Shown: positions 35,377 through 46,532, numbered from the stretch's first letter. The stretch is 63,047 nt of DNA from Mesorhizobium alhagi CCNWXJ12-2 (GCF_000236565.1 NZ_AHAM01000032.1:1-63047); one strand, 5' to 3'. The notes: a model not told the origin generated them from the sequence alone. A program made the numbers and translations.

Positions 35377-38300
35377 ATGGCATCCAGCGCCAAGGCCAAA
35401 GCGGCGGCAACGAGAATCCCCGCACCGAAAGCGATCGAAGGGCCGGTGCGGTTGGCGGAATACCTGCATGCGCGCACGCCCGCCGAAGATGTCGCCGCCT
35501 ATGAGCCCGCCGTTCTCGTCAAGGCTGCCGAGCTTGCCTATCGCGCGGTTCAGAAGCACCGCAAGGGCGAAAGCGTCATCGCTATCGACAGCGACGCGGG
35601 CATTGTGCGCGACGGGCGGCCGATCACGGTCATAACCGTCGTCAACGACAATATGCCCTTCCTGTTCGATTCGGTGCTGGGCGAGATCACCGAGACCGCA
35701 GGCGAACCGGCGCTGGTCACCCATCCAGTGATCGTGGTCCGGCATGGCAAGCATGGCGTGGAGGAGATCGTCGGCGATGGCGGCTTGCCAAAGGATCACG
35801 GCGCCGACCGGCTGAGCGTTATCCATGTGCATATCGGCCGGCTTTCCGAACAGGAAGCAAGCGGGCTGCGCGACAGGCTGGCCAAGATGCTCGGCCAGGT
35901 TCGCGCGGCGGTCAGCGACTGGAAGCCGATGCTGGCGCGCCTCGACCAGGCGATCTCGGAATTCCGCTACTCTCCGGTCCCGCTCGACAAGGATGCGGTG
36001 ACGGAGGCGATCGCCTTCCTCGAATGGCTGCGCGACGACAATTTCACCTTTCTCGGCATGCGCGAGTTCCGCTACAAGGGCGGCGAGAAGAGCGGCACGC
36101 TGGAGCGCGCCGCCAGCCCCGGCCTCGGCATACTGCACGATCCGGACGTGCTGGTGCTGCGGCGCGAGATCGAAGGCGCGACGACGACGCCGGAAATCCG
36201 GGCATTCCTGCACGGGCCCGATCCGCTGATCGTGACCAAGGCCAACGCCAAGTCGGTCGTTCACCGCCGCATCTACCTCGACTATATCGGGGTCAAGACC
36301 TACGACAAGAAGGGCTCGCTTTCGGGAGAGCTGCGCATTGTCGGCCTGTTCACCTCGACCGCCTATACGCGCTCGGTGATGAAGATCCCCTATCTGCGAT
36401 CCAAGGCGCAGGCGGTGATCGCCAAATCCGGCTTTGATCCGCGCGACCATTCGGGCAAGGCGCTGATCAACGTGCTCGAATCCTATCCGCGCGACGAGCT
36501 GTTCCAGATCACGGTGCCGACGCTGCGCAAGCATGCCGAGGCGATCCTGGGGCTGGTGGAGCGGCCGCGCGTGCGCGCTCTGGTGCGGGTCGACCAGTTC
36601 GACCGCTTCGTCTCGATCCTGGTGTTCGTGCCGCGCGACCGCTACGACAGCCGGGCGCGCGTACGCATAGGCGATTATCTGAAGGACGCGTTCGAGGGGC
36701 GCCTGTCTGCCTACTACCCGGCCTTCCCGGAAGGCGGCCTTGCGCGGGTGCATTTCATCATCGGCCGCTCCGGAGGCAGGACCCCGAAGGTCGATCCCAG
36801 GACTATCGAGGCGGTGGTCCGCGATATCGTGCGGACCTGGGAGGATGCGCTGCGCGAGGCTGCGGCCGCCTCGGCCGCGGAGCCGGGGCTGGCTGGCATT
36901 GCCGCGAAATTCCCTGAAAGCTATCGCGGCAGCTTCTCGGCGGCCGAGGCGCTGGTCGATGCCGGCCGCATCGCCAGGCTCGACGCCGGCAATCCGATCG
37001 CCATCGACTACTACCGCCATGCCGACCAGCGGCCGGAGCAGGCAGCGCTGAAGATCTACCATTTCGGCGCGCCGGTGGCGCTGTCGCGCCGTGTGCCGGT
37101 GCTGGAGAATATCGGCTTCCGGGTGATCAGCGAGCGCACCTTCGAGGTTGGAGATCGCGAAACCGGGCTGGTGTTTGTGCACGATATGGAACTGGAGAAT
37201 GTGTTCGGACTGCCGATCGACCTTGCTGACGGCGGCAAACTGTTCGAGGACGTGTTCCTGTCGGTGTGGCGCGGCGACGCCGACAATGACGGCTACAATG
37301 CCCTCGCCCAGACCGCCGGTCTGTGGTCGAATGAGATCATCATCCTGCGTGCCTATGGTCGCTATCTGCAGCAGGCGGGGATTCCGCAGAGCCAGGACTT
37401 CATCGCGGCCGTGCTCAACCGCTATCCCGAGATCGCGCGCGGGCTCTACCAGATGTTCGTGGCGTTGTTCGATCCGGCAGCGCAAAAGGACGGCCCGGTC
37501 ACGGCGAAGCATCTCAAGGCCAAGATCAAGGACGCGCTGGAGGATGTGCCGAACATCGATGACGATACAATCATCCGGCGCTATTTGAACCTGATCGAAT
37601 CTTCGCTGCGCACCAACCATTTCGTATCCGGAACGAAGGAGAGAGGCCAATCGCTGGCGATCAAGCTCGATTCCCGCGCGGTGGACGGGCTGCCTGAGCC
37701 GCGGCCGTGGCGCGAGATCTTCGTCTACGGGTCGGAAGTCGAGGGCGTGCATCTGCGCTTCGGGCCGGTGGCGCGCGGTGGCCTGCGCTGGTCGGACCGG
37801 GCGCAAGACTACCGCACCGAGGTGCTCGGCCTGGTCAAAGCGCAGCAGGTCAAGAATGCTGTGATCGTGCCGGTCGGTGCCAAGGGCGGCTTCTTCCCGA
37901 AGCGCTCGCCCGTCGGCGGAACCCGCGAGGCGGGGTTCGAGGCCGGCAAGAAGGCCTACATCAATTTCGTCTCCAGCCTGCTTTCGATCACCGACAATCT
38001 GGACGGCGACAAGGTGGTCCCGCCGGCCGACGTGGTCCGTCGCGATGAGGACGATCCGTATTTCGTCGTGGCCGCCGACAAGGGCACCGCAACCTTCTCG
38101 GACACCGCCAACGGGATCAGCCAGGCGCACGGCTTCTGGCTCGACGACGCCTTTGCTTCGGGCGGCTCGGCGGGTTACGACCACAAGAAGATGGGCATCA
38201 CCGCCAAGGGCGCGTGGGAAGCCGTGAAGCGGCATTTCCGGGAGATGAACCGGGACATCCAGACGCAGCCTTTCACCACGGTGGGCATCGGCGACATGTC

Positions 38301-40161
38301 GGGCGACGTGTTCGGCAACGGCATGCTGCTTTCCGATCAGACGCGGCTGATCGCGGCATTCGACCATCGCGACATCTTCATCGACCCGGATCCAGATCCG
38401 GCCATATCGATGACGGAGCGCAGGCGCGTGTTCGACCTGCCGCGCTCGAGCTGGCAGGATTACGACAAGTCGAAGCTCTCGGCTGGCGGCATCATCGTTT
38501 CGCGGACGCAAAAGTCGGTGACGCTCTCGCCTCAGGCGGCGGCGGCGATTGGCCTTTCCAGGCACGTCGTCTCGCCTGCCGAGATCATGAATGCGATCCT
38601 GAAAGCGGATGTCGACCTGCTCTGGTTCGGCGGCATCGGCACCTATGTGAAGGCGACAGGCGAAAGCAACCAGGAAGTCGGCGACCGCGCCAACGACGCC
38701 ATTCGCGTGACGGCGGCGGAAGTGCGCGCCAAGGTGATCGGCGAAGGCGCCAATCTCGGCGTGACGCAGCGCGGGCGAATCGAATTCGGCCTCGCTGGCG
38801 GCGCCTGCAATTCGGACGCGATCGACAATTCCGGCGGCGTCAACTCATCCGACGTCGAGGTAAACATCAAGATCGCCCTGGCGTCCGCCATGCGCAAGGG
38901 AACGCTGACGCGGCCGGCGCGCAACAAGCTGCTCGCCGAAATGACGGAGGAAGTCGGCCGGCTGGTCCTTGCCAACAATTACCAGCAGACGCTGGCGCTT
39001 TCGCTGCAGCGCAGGCGCGGGCTCGCCGACCTGGCGCACCAGGCCCGTTTCATGACCGCGCTGGAAACGCGCGGACTGCTCGACCGGGCGGTCGAGACGC
39101 TGCCTTCGGCCCTCGCTCTGGCGGAGCGCGAGACGCACGGCGAGCCGCTGACCCGGGCCGAGCTCGGCGTGCTGCTCGCCTATGCCAAGATCGTGCTGTT
39201 CTCCGACATTGTGGCGAGCTCGGTACCGGACGATCCGCATTTCGAGCGCGACCTGATGGCGTATTTCCCGGATCGTATGGAGAATAAGTATTCCGGCGAG
39301 ATTCGTGGCCACAGACTGCGCCGCGAGATCATCACGCGGGTCGTCGCCAACGATTTGATCAACCGCGGCGGACCGTCCTTTGTGAGCCGGCTGCAGGACA
39401 TGACTGGACGCCCGGCCGACGATGTGGTGCGAGCCTTCGCTGTGGTGCGCGACGGGTTTTCGCTGTCGGCGCTCTACGCCGAAATCGACGCGCTGGACAA
39501 CAAGATCGACGGGCAGGTGCAGCTCGACCTCTACCAATCGGTTGGCTGGCTGATCTACAATACAAGCGCCTGGCTGCTGAAGAACGACACGGGAACCGCG
39601 CCGCTCGGCCAGCGCATCGGTGAATTGCAGGAAGCGCGCAAGGCGCTGGAGCCCAAATTCGATGTGCTGATGCCGACCTTCACGGCGGCAAAGCTCGCCG
39701 AGCGCCGCCAGGGCTTCATCTCGGCCGGTGCGCCGGAAAAGCTCGCCGACCGGCTGGCGCGGACCGATGTGGCGGCGCTGATCCCCGACATCGCGCTGGT
39801 TTCCAGGACGGCGAAGGCCGACATAGTGGCCGCCGCGCGGGCGTTCTTCGCAGTCAGCGAAGCGTTCCGCATACCCCGCGTCGAGGAGGCGGCGCGCTCG
39901 ATATTGCCGCCGGATTATTATGACGGGTTGGCGCTGACGCGCGCGACGGACGTGATCGGCGCGGCGCGGCGCGGCATCGCGGTGGCAGCGCTGACGGCGT
40001 TCGGCAAGGCCGACGACCCGGTGGCGAGCTGGCTCGAGGCTGGCGGCGAGCGGATCGCGCGCACTCGCGAAAGGCTGCAGGCGTTGACCGAGGGCGGCGA
40101 GATCACGGTGTCGCGCCTGTCGGTGGCGTCTGGGCTGATGAGCGACCTCACCGGGATGTAA
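35377..40161 (+). CDS. NAD-specific glutamate dehydrogenase, large (180 kDa) class
   Basis: A 1594-residue enzyme, the expected size for the GdhZ/Bac_GDH class that oxidises glutamate to 2-oxoglutarate and ammonium with NAD. N-terminal ACT-like regulatory regions cover about residues 30-500; the catalytic core lies in the second half, including GGLRWSDRAQDYRTEVLGLVKAQ, VPVGAKGGF and the DLLWFGGIGTYVK and GEGANLGVTQ segments. It feeds carbon from amino acids into the TCA cycle. The ATG at 35377 follows GGGGGAGG. It is probably separately transcribed; the downstream MFS gene begins 28 bp after the stop. Confidence 0.93.
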   Translation: MASSAKAKAAATRIPAPKAIEGPVRLAEYLHARTPAEDVAAYEPAVLVKAAELAYRAVQKHRKGESVIAIDSDAGIVRDGRPITVITVVNDNMPFLFDSVLGEITETAGEPALVTHPVIVVRHGKHGVEEIVGDGGLPKDHGADRLSVIHVHIGRLSEQEASGLRDRLAKMLGQVRAAVSDWKPMLARLDQAISEFRYSPVPLDKDAVTEAIAFLEWLRDDNFTFLGMREFRYKGGEKSGTLERAASPGLGILHDPDVLVLRREIEGATTTPEIRAFLHGPDPLIVTKANAKSVVHRRIYLDYIGVKTYDKKGSLSGELRIVGLFTSTAYTRSVMKIPYLRSKAQAVIAKSGFDPRDHSGKALINVLESYPRDELFQITVPTLRKHAEAILGLVERPRVRALVRVDQFDRFVSILVFVPRDRYDSRARVRIGDYLKDAFEGRLSAYYPAFPEGGLARVHFIIGRSGGRTPKVDPRTIEAVVRDIVRTWEDALREAAAASAAEPGLAGIAAKFPESYRGSFSAAEALVDAGRIARLDAGNPIAIDYYRHADQRPEQAALKIYHFGAPVALSRRVPVLENIGFRVISERTFEVGDRETGLVFVHDMELENVFGLPIDLADGGKLFEDVFLSVWRGDADNDGYNALAQTAGLWSNEIIILRAYGRYLQQAGIPQSQDFIAAVLNRYPEIARGLYQMFVALFDPAAQKDGPVTAKHLKAKIKDALEDVPNIDDDTIIRRYLNLIESSLRTNHFVSGTKERGQSLAIKLDSRAVDGLPEPRPWREIFVYGSEVEGVHLRFGPVARGGLRWSDRAQDYRTEVLGLVKAQQVKNAVIVPVGAKGGFFPKRSPVGGTREAGFEAGKKAYINFVSSLLSITDNLDGDKVVPPADVVRRDEDDPYFVVAADKGTATFSDTANGISQAHGFWLDDAFASGGSAGYDHKKMGITAKGAWEAVKRHFREMNRDIQTQPFTTVGIGDMSGDVFGNGMLLSDQTRLIAAFDHRDIFIDPDPDPAISMTERRRVFDLPRSSWQDYDKSKLSAGGIIVSRTQKSVTLSPQAAAAIGLSRHVVSPAEIMNAILKADVDLLWFGGIGTYVKATGESNQEVGDRANDAIRVTAAEVRAKVIGEGANLGVTQRGRIEFGLAGGACNSDAIDNSGGVNSSDVEVNIKIALASAMRKGTLTRPARNKLLAEMTEEVGRLVLANNYQQTLALSLQRRRGLADLAHQARFMTALETRGLLDRAVETLPSALALAERETHGEPLTRAELGVLLAYAKIVLFSDIVASSVPDDPHFERDLMAYFPDRMENKYSGEIRGHRLRREIITRVVANDLINRGGPSFVSRLQDMTGRPADDVVRAFAVVRDGFSLSALYAEIDALDNKIDGQVQLDLYQSVGWLIYNTSAWLLKNDTGTAPLGQRIGELQEARKALEPKFDVLMPTFTAAKLAERRQGFISAGAPEKLADRLARTDVAALIPDIALVSRTAKADIVAAARAFFAVSEAFRIPRVEEAARSILPPDYYDGLALTRATDVIGAARRGIAVAALTAFGKADDPVASWLEAGGERIARTRERLQALTEGGEITVSRLSVASGLMSDLTGM

Positions 40162-40189
40162 CCGGGCGGTCCGGGGGGAAAAAGCTGAA

Positions 40190-41587
40190 ATGGTCGAGGT
40201 AAAGCGGGACGCCGCGACGCGGCGCGGCATATGGGGCTGGATGCTGTTCGACTGGGCGCAGCAGCCTTTCCATACGCTGATCATCACCTTCGTGTTCGCG
40301 CCCTATTTCGCTTCGGCGGTCGCCTCCAACGCGGCGCGAGGCCAGGAACTCTGGGGCTATGCCGCCGGCATTGGGGGGATGCTGATCGCCTTCTCGTCGC
40401 CGGTGCTTGGCGCCATTGCCGATGCGTCCGGGCCGCGCAAGCCCTGGGTGTTCGGCTTCTCGGTCATCGGCGTCATCGGCTGCTGGCTCCTGTGGTACGC
40501 GGTGCCGGGCATGGAAAGCACCGCCTTCATCATGGTCGCCATCGTGCTGGCGCTGGTGGGAATGGAATTTGCGGCGGTGTTCAACAACGGCATGATGGCC
40601 GATCTGGTGCCGCGCGCCGACCTCGGCCGCCTGTCGGGGTCGGCCTGGGCGCTCGGCTATCTCGGCGGGCTGGTCTCGTTGGTGATCGTTCTCGGCTTCC
40701 TCGCCGGACAGCCCGCCACCGGCAAGACACTGATTGGGCTGGAGCCGCTGTTCGGGCTGGACGCCGCAACCCGCGAGGGCGACCGCGCTTCGGGTCCGCT
40801 CACCGCGATCTGGTATGTCATCTTCGTCATGCCGATGTTCCTGTGGACGCCGGACGTGAAGCGCAAGCCGGCAGCCGACGGCGCTGTCGCGCGCGGGCTT
40901 TCCGAACTCGGCAAGACCCTGCGCCGCCTACCTTCGGAGCGCAGCTATTTCAGCTTCCTGATGTCGTCCATGTTCTACCGTGACGCCCTCAACGCGCTCT
41001 ATTCCTTCGGCGGTATCTATGCGGCCGGCGTGCTTGGCTGGTCGATCGTGCAGATCGGCATATTCGGCATTCTCGCCAACCTGACCGGCGCGATCGGCGC
41101 ATGGCTCGGCGGCCGCGCCGACCAGGCGTTCGGGCCGAAAGTGGTGGTCAGCGGTTCGATCGTCATTCTGACGATCTGCTGCATCCTGGTGATCTCGACG
41201 ACCCGCACAGACGTGCTGTTCATGACCATCGCGGCCGAGGGCAGCCAGACCAACGTGCCCGACATCATGTTCTATGTCGCCGGCGCTTTTATCGGAGCTG
41301 CTGGCGGCTCGATCCAGGCGGCGTCGCGCACGCTGCTCGTCGACCAGGTCGACAGGGACAAGGTCACCGAGGCGTTCGGCCTCTATGCCTTGTCCGGCCG
41401 CGCGACGAGCTTCATCGGACCCTTGGCGATCGCATTCGCGACCGCCTTCTTCGCATCGGAAGCGCTCGGCCTCTCGAACCAGGATGCGCAGCGCCTCGGC
41501 GTCACGCCGATCATCGCGCTGTTCATGGTCGGGCTGGTGCTGCTGCCGTGGGTGAAGAGCAGGCAGTATGAGGCGGTTCGGGCGTGA
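40190..41587 (+). CDS. UMF1-type MFS transporter
   Basis: A 465-residue inner-membrane protein with about 12 helices. The N-terminus GIWGWMLFDWAQQPFHTLIITFVFAPYF and the internal ADASGPRKPWV loop are typical of the UMF1 (Atg22-like) branch of the major facilitator superfamily. Substrate unknown; amino-acid efflux is known for the yeast relative, and co-orientation just after glutamate dehydrogenase would fit an amino-acid role, but this is inference. Start ATG follows GGGGGGAAAAAGC. Confidence 0.82.
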   Translation: MVEVKRDAATRRGIWGWMLFDWAQQPFHTLIITFVFAPYFASAVASNAARGQELWGYAAGIGGMLIAFSSPVLGAIADASGPRKPWVFGFSVIGVIGCWLLWYAVPGMESTAFIMVAIVLALVGMEFAAVFNNGMMADLVPRADLGRLSGSAWALGYLGGLVSLVIVLGFLAGQPATGKTLIGLEPLFGLDAATREGDRASGPLTAIWYVIFVMPMFLWTPDVKRKPAADGAVARGLSELGKTLRRLPSERSYFSFLMSSMFYRDALNALYSFGGIYAAGVLGWSIVQIGIFGILANLTGAIGAWLGGRADQAFGPKVVVSGSIVILTICCILVISTTRTDVLFMTIAAEGSQTNVPDIMFYVAGAFIGAAGGSIQAASRTLLVDQVDRDKVTEAFGLYALSGRATSFIGPLAIAFATAFFASEALGLSNQDAQRLGVTPIIALFMVGLVLLPWVKSRQYEAVRA

Positions 41588-41617
41588 CAAATGTGCCTTG
41601 GCGCACAACGTCATCGC

Positions 41618-41959
41618 TCAGGCCTGATACTCTTCGTAAAAAACCCAAATACCAATCCGGTTAGGTGCACTGTGCAGGAACAGTTGGATAGGCGGCGCTT
41701 CCGGTGTTTTGCCGCTAAGGCGAAGTAAGATCAAGCGCGTGCCATCTGTGCCAGTCGAGATACTTGTCGCACCTTCCCAGTAGTCCAAGTCGTCCGAAAT
41801 TTTGCAAATCGAATCGTGGAATTGCTCGCGCATGCTCGACAGATTGAGAAACGGCTCGTTGGAAAGAGATCTGAACCTAGGCCAGTCCTTAGCGGAGATG
41901 GCAGAAAGGATTTCAGCTATCCTCTGCCGTTCAAACGGAGTTAGCGACTGACCCGACAT
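41618..41959 (-). CDS. small protein of unknown function, low GC
   Basis: A 113-residue protein I do not recognise: N-terminal helices ([21 protein letters not shown]) then alternating strands ([34 protein letters not shown]), looking like a compact alpha+beta fold. Base composition is clearly poorer in GC than purH and the surrounding genes. The ATG at 41959 follows the purH stop by five bases; a TTG at 41968 would overlap purH. It could be translated with purH, yet its composition suggests late arrival. No signal peptide or membrane segment. Confidence 0.65.
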   Translation of the reverse strand: MSGQSLTPFERQRIAEILSAISAKDWPRFRSLSNEPFLNLSSMREQFHDSICKISDDLDYWEGATSISTGTDGTRLILLRLSGKTPEAPPIQLFLHSAPNRIGIWVFYEEYQA

Positions 41960-41964
41960 CGCGC

Positions 41965-43581
41965 TCAATGCCGGAAATGCCTCACGCCGGTGAACACCAT
42001 GGCGATGCCGTGTTCATCGGCAGCGGCGATGACCTCGTCGTCGCGCATCGAGCCGCCCGGCTGGATGACAGCCGTGGCGCCGGCTTCGATGGCCGACAAA
42101 AGCCCGTCGGCGAAGGGGAAGAAGGCGTCGGAAGCGACGACTGAGCCTTTGGTCAGCGGCTCGGCCAAGCCCGCCGCCTCGGCGGCGTCGAGCGCCTTGC
42201 GCGCCGCGATGCGCGAGGAATCCACCCGGCTCATCTGGCCGGCGCCGATGCCCACCGTCGCGCCATCCTTCGCATAGACGATGGCGTTCGACTTGACGTG
42301 CTTGGCGACGCGGAACGCGAATTGCAGGTTGGCAATTTCCTGCGGCGTCGGCGTGCGCTTGGTCACGACCTTCAGGTCGCGGGCAGTGACCACCGCATTG
42401 TCCCTGCCCTGTACGAGCAGGCCGCCGGCGACGGATTTGACCGACAAGCCGGGCGAATGCGGGTCTGGCAGGCCGCCGGCCACCAGCAGCCGCAAGTTCT
42501 TCTTCGCCGCGATGATCGCCTGCGCGTCATGGCTGACGTCGGGCGCGATAATGACCTCGGTGAAGGTCTTCACAATCTCTTCGGCGGCCTCGGCGTCGAG
42601 CGTCCGGTTCATAGCGACGATGCCGCCGAAAGCCGAGACGGGATCACAGGCCAGCGCCTTCAGATAGGCTTCCTTCAATGACTTTCCTTCCGCAACGCCG
42701 CAGGGATTGGCGTGCTTGATGATGGCGACAGCGGCCGAGCGCGAAGGATCGAATTCGCCCACCAGTTCGAAGGCAGCGTCGGTGTCGTTGATATTGTTGT
42801 AGGAAAGCTGCTTGCCCTGGAGCTGGCGCGCGGTGGCGACGCCCGGCCGGCGGTCGCCGGTGAGATAGAAACCGGCCTGCTGGTGCGGGTTCTCGCCATA
42901 TCGCATGACGCTTTCCAGCTTGCCGCCGAATGCGCGCCAGACCGGGTTTTCGATCTCCAACGTCTCGGCGAACCAGGCGGAGATCGCCGCGTCGTAAGCC
43001 GCTGTGCGGGCAAAGGCCTTGGCCGCGAGCTTCTGCCGGAATTCCAGCGACAGGCTGCCGATGTTCATCTCCAGCGCGTTGAGCAGCGGCGCGTAGTCCT
43101 CCGGATCGGTGACGATCGCGACATAGGCGTGGTTCTTGGCCGAGGCGCGCACCATTGCCGGGCCGCCAATGTCGATATTCTCCACGATCGAGGCATGGTC
43201 AGCGCCGGAACGGCGGACGTCCTCGAACGGGTAGAGATTGACGACGACGAGGTCGATCGGCTCGATGCCGTGCTCGCGCATGGCGTCCTGATGCTCAGGG
43301 TCGTCGCGAATGCCGAGCAGCGCTCCATGCACGGCTGGATGCAGCGTTTTCACGCGCCCGTCCATGATTTCCGGGAAGCCGGTGAGGTCGGAAACGTCGC
43401 GCACCGCAATACCGGCGGCGGCGATCGCTTTGGCGGCCCCGCCGGTGGAAATCAGTTCGACGCCTGAATGCGCCAGTGCGGCGGCGAAGTCGACCAGCCC
43501 GGTCTTGTCCGAAACCGACAGCAGCGCGCGCCGGACCGGAACGAGATCGGGAGCGGGAATCTTTTTGGAGGCGACGGCCAT
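41965..43581 (-). CDS. purH: bifunctional AICAR transformylase / IMP cyclohydrolase
   Basis: A 538-residue enzyme for the last two steps of IMP synthesis. The N-terminal cyclohydrolase domain (about 1-200) has [16 protein letters not shown] and [10 protein letters not shown]; the C-terminal transformylase has [11 protein letters not shown] and the [11 protein letters not shown] block with catalytic residues. The ATG at 43581 (MAVASKKIP) is the family start. It is divergent from the flavoprotein dehydrogenase gene, and its stop lies six bases before the start of the low-GC small gene. Confidence 0.96.
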   Translation of the reverse strand: MAVASKKIPAPDLVPVRRALLSVSDKTGLVDFAAALAHSGVELISTGGAAKAIAAAGIAVRDVSDLTGFPEIMDGRVKTLHPAVHGALLGIRDDPEHQDAMREHGIEPIDLVVVNLYPFEDVRRSGADHASIVENIDIGGPAMVRASAKNHAYVAIVTDPEDYAPLLNALEMNIGSLSLEFRQKLAAKAFARTAAYDAAISAWFAETLEIENPVWRAFGGKLESVMRYGENPHQQAGFYLTGDRRPGVATARQLQGKQLSYNNINDTDAAFELVGEFDPSRSAAVAIIKHANPCGVAEGKSLKEAYLKALACDPVSAFGGIVAMNRTLDAEAAEEIVKTFTEVIIAPDVSHDAQAIIAAKKNLRLLVAGGLPDPHSPGLSVKSVAGGLLVQGRDNAVVTARDLKVVTKRTPTPQEIANLQFAFRVAKHVKSNAIVYAKDGATVGIGAGQMSRVDSSRIAARKALDAAEAAGLAEPLTKGSVVASDAFFPFADGLLSAIEAGATAVIQPGGSMRDDEVIAAADEHGIAMVFTGVRHFRH

Positions 43582-43715
43582 GGCGGAGTCCTTTCGGGTC
43601 GAAAGCGCTGTGGCGGGGCCGTAGCACCACAAGCCTGCGGGGACAAGAAGACCTATATTTTCCTTGATGTCCGCCTGCCCTCGGCCAACACTGCAACCAG
43701 ACGGGGAGGGACACC

Positions 43716-45368
43716 ATGGCCGAACATGCCGACGCGATCATCGTGGGCGGAGGTCTCGCGGGACTTGTCGCGGCCGCCGAGCTTGCCGATGCCGGCAAGC
43801 GGGTCGTTATCCTCGAACAGGAAGGAGAAAACTCGCTCGGCGGCCAAGCCTTCTGGTCGCTCGGCGGATTGTTCTTCGTCGACAGCCCGGAACAGCGGCG
43901 GCTGCGCATAAGGGACAGTCGCGATCTGGCGATGCAGGATTGGCTCGGCTCGGCGCAATTCGACCGCGACGAGGATTTCTGGCCGCGCAAAGTGGCCGAA
44001 GCCTATATCGATTTCGCTGCCGGCGAGATGCGGCCATGGCTTCATCAACAGGGCATGCGCTGGTTTCCTGTGGTCGGCTGGGCCGAGCGCGGCGGCGGCC
44101 ACGCGCATGGCCACGGCAATTCGGTGCCGCGCTTCCACATCACCTGGGGCACGGGGCCGGGAGTGCTCGAGCCGTTCGTCCGGCGCGTGCGCGAGCATGT
44201 TTCCAAGGGAGCGATCGAGCTGAAATTCCGCCACCGGGCAAGCCGGCTGGTCAAGACCAACGGCAGGGTCACCGGCGTATCCGGCGAGGTGCTCGAGCCA
44301 TCGACCGTAGAGCGCGGCCAGCAATCCGGGCGCGAGGCGATCGGCGATTTCGAATTTCATGCCAGCACGGTCATCGTGACGTCCGGCGGCATAGGCGGCG
44401 ATTTCGACCTGGTCAGAAAGAACTGGCCGGCGGACCGGATGGGTCCGCCACCAAAAAGCATGGTCGCCGGCGTGCCGCACCATGTCGACGGCCGCATGGT
44501 GGCGATCACGCAGGCAGCAGGCGGCGCGGTGATCAATGCCGACCGCATGTGGCACTACACGGAGGGCGTGAGGTATTGGGCGCCGATCTGGCCCAATCAC
44601 GGCATCCGCATCCTGCCTGGGCCGTCGTCGCTGTGGTTCGACGCCACCGGCAACCGGCTGCCCGCGCCGTGCATGCCCGGCTTCGACACGCTGTCGACGC
44701 TGAAACGCATCCTTTCGACCGGCTACGACTATTCCTGGTTCGTGCTGACGCAGAAGATCATCAAGAAGGAATTTGCCCTATCCGGATCGGAGCAGAACCC
44801 GGACTTCACCTCCAAGTCATGGCGCGCGGTGCTGAAGAGCCGGCGCGGCGCGGGTGCGCCGCCGCCGGTCGAGGCGTTCAAGGACAAGGGCGAGGATTTC
44901 ATAGTCAAAGGCAATCTTCGCGAGCTTGTCGCAGCTATGAATGCGCTGACCGGCGAAAACCTTGTCGACCACGACCGGCTTCTGCAGCAGATCGAGGCGC
45001 GCGACCGCGAGGTGCAAAATTCGTTCTCCAAGGACGCGCAGGTCACCGCCATCCATGGCGCCCGCAACTATCTCGGCGACAGGCTGATCCGCACGGCAAA
45101 GCCGCACAGGATACTCGATCCCGAAAACGGCCCGCTGATCGCGGTTCGCCTGCATATCCTCACCCGCAAGACGCTCGGCGGGCTGCACACCAATCTGGAT
45201 TCACAGGTGCTGGATGCGGGGGGGGAGCCGATCCCCGGCCTCTACGCCTCAGGCGAAGTCGCGGGCTTCGGCGGTGGCGGCTATCACGGGTACAACGCGC
45301 TCGAAGGCACGTTCCTCGGCGGCTGCATCTTTTCCGGACGCGCTGCGGGCAGGCATGCAGCCGCTTAG
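43716..45368 (+). CDS. FAD-binding dehydrogenase (fumarate reductase / ketosteroid dehydrogenase-like)
   Basis: A 550-residue flavoprotein. The FAD-binding motif is GGGLAG at 11-16, and the C-terminal FAD-contact block is [30 protein letters not shown]. It belongs to the FAD_binding_2 group as the well-conserved 'FAD-binding dehydrogenase' set found across Proteobacteria and actinobacteria. Chemistry is probably alpha,beta-desaturation or reduction of a small substrate; the actual substrate is unknown. No signal peptide, so cytoplasmic. Monocistronic and divergent from purH. Confidence 0.87.
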   Translation: MAEHADAIIVGGGLAGLVAAAELADAGKRVVILEQEGENSLGGQAFWSLGGLFFVDSPEQRRLRIRDSRDLAMQDWLGSAQFDRDEDFWPRKVAEAYIDFAAGEMRPWLHQQGMRWFPVVGWAERGGGHAHGHGNSVPRFHITWGTGPGVLEPFVRRVREHVSKGAIELKFRHRASRLVKTNGRVTGVSGEVLEPSTVERGQQSGREAIGDFEFHASTVIVTSGGIGGDFDLVRKNWPADRMGPPPKSMVAGVPHHVDGRMVAITQAAGGAVINADRMWHYTEGVRYWAPIWPNHGIRILPGPSSLWFDATGNRLPAPCMPGFDTLSTLKRILSTGYDYSWFVLTQKIIKKEFALSGSEQNPDFTSKSWRAVLKSRRGAGAPPPVEAFKDKGEDFIVKGNLRELVAAMNALTGENLVDHDRLLQQIEARDREVQNSFSKDAQVTAIHGARNYLGDRLIRTAKPHRILDPENGPLIAVRLHILTRKTLGGLHTNLDSQVLDAGGEPIPGLYASGEVAGFGGGGYHGYNALEGTFLGGCIFSGRAAGRHAAA

Positions 45369-45419
45369 CCGGTGACGGATTAGAGCCGCCCGCTCAGCCT
45401 CTGTCTTGTCCGGTCTGCT

Positions 45420-45725
45420 TCAGAGCTTCTCCAGCCGCGCTGCGAGTTCCCGCGCCTCGCCGGCGATCCGCACGGTCTTCAGGCGTGACGTCGCGCCCGA
45501 AACGACCGATACGCTGCTCGCCGGAACGTCCATGAACGAAGCCACCAGCTTCTCCAGCGCCGCATTGGCCGCGCCCTTCTCAGGGACGGCGCGGACGCGC
45601 GCATTGAGATGCGGGTGCCCGTCGATCTTTTCCTCGACGCCTTCGATGGCGTCTTTCGAAGCACGCGGCGTCAGCCGGACGTGGATATCGATCCCGCCGT
45701 CGCGCACACGCCAGAAGCCGGCCAC
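45420..45725 (-). CDS. DUF167 (YggU) family protein
   Basis: A 101-residue protein with the family core VRLTPRASKDAIEG, LNARVRAVPEKGAANAALEKLVA and SVVSGATSRLKTVRI. The fold is known but the function is not. It is 9 bp downstream of a YggT gene, the same yggT-yggU pairing found in many bacteria. Confidence 0.9.
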   Translation of the reverse strand: MAGFWRVRDGGIDIHVRLTPRASKDAIEGVEEKIDGHPHLNARVRAVPEKGAANAALEKLVASFMDVPASSVSVVSGATSRLKTVRIAGEARELAARLEKL

Positions 45726-45734
45726 AGGGCAAAC

Positions 45735-46025
45735 TCAAATGACGAGCGGCGCCACCGTGGTCAGCAGGAACTGGCGGATGAAGAAAATGATCAAGAGCAC
45801 GACGATCGGCGAAATGTCGATGCCGCCGAGATCGGGCAGAAAACGGCGGACCGGCGCCAGCACCGGTTCCGTGATGCGGAACAGGAAATTGCCGATCGTG
45901 CCGACGAACTGGTTGCCGGAATTGACGACGTTGAAAGCGTAGAGCCACGAGAAGATCGCCGAAGCGATGAGGAGCCACCAGTAAATGTCCAGCGCCAGAA
46001 CCACAGTCTGAATGAGGGCGATCAT
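45735..46025 (-). CDS. YggT family membrane protein
   Basis: A 96-residue inner-membrane protein with two hydrophobic spans (about 1-30 and 62-92) around the family signature [27 protein letters not shown]. YggT proteins are linked to membrane organisation or osmotic stress, and resemble plastid CCB3. The start at 46025 (MIALIQ) is preferred; the upstream in-frame residues are not conserved. Confidence 0.9.
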   Translation of the reverse strand: MIALIQTVVLALDIYWWLLIASAIFSWLYAFNVVNSGNQFVGTIGNFLFRITEPVLAPVRRFLPDLGGIDISPIVVLLIIFFIRQFLLTTVAPLVI

Positions 46026-46165
46026 GCCGTTCTCCCATTGAATTGGCGACATGTAGCCACTGGCCGGCGACGCGGCAAGTGCTGGTTGCCGGAGCGCCGA
46101 ATGGCGGCCGCTCTTTGCTTGACAGTATGGGGACGCCGCACATAAATACGCCCCATCCGCTGGAC

Positions 46166-46241
<76 letters not shown>

Positions 46242-46316
46242 GCGGATCGAATTTTCCCCGTAGTTCAAGCGTTTGCGCAACGCGGATCGGTTGTTCGCGG
46301 CCGGACGTCTTGCGGT

Positions 46317-46532
46317 TCAGTGGAGTTCCGCGCGACGATCCCGCTTGGGGCCGTCGCGATCGATCGGCTGGAGCCGCAGGGCCTCGAAAAGCGCCAATTG
46401 GCTTTCCAGGACGAGCAACTCGCCGCAGGTATGCACGATCAGGGTGCGGTCGCCATGATCCTGGATCGAAACCAGGTAGTCGGTGTTGATCGTGACGATA
46501 TTTCCGTCAGCGCGCGTCAGCCGAATCCACAT
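46317..46532 (-). CDS. small FlbD-like protein of unknown function
   Basis: A 71-residue protein beginning MWIRLTRADGNIVTINTDYL and continuing VSIQDHGDRTLIVHTCGELLVLESQLALFEAL. The pattern of a short strand, a turn with NxD, and a C-terminal ES-x6 helix resembles small FlbD-type proteins of flagellar operons, but there are no flagellar genes here. Two TTAA sites six bases apart lie just upstream of its ATG (46535-46548), one base short of a CtrA box. Function unassigned. Confidence 0.6.
   Translation of the reverse strand: MWIRLTRADGNIVTINTDYLVSIQDHGDRTLIVHTCGELLVLESQLALFEALRLQPIDRDGPKRDRRAELH

Noticed and set aside
35368-38565. Very long minus-strand open frame (over 1000 codons) opposite the glutamate dehydrogenase gene
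   Set aside because: It is the antisense shadow of a high-GC gene: Arg/His/Ala-rich with no domain, no ribosome site, and the plus strand has a clear NAD-GDH.
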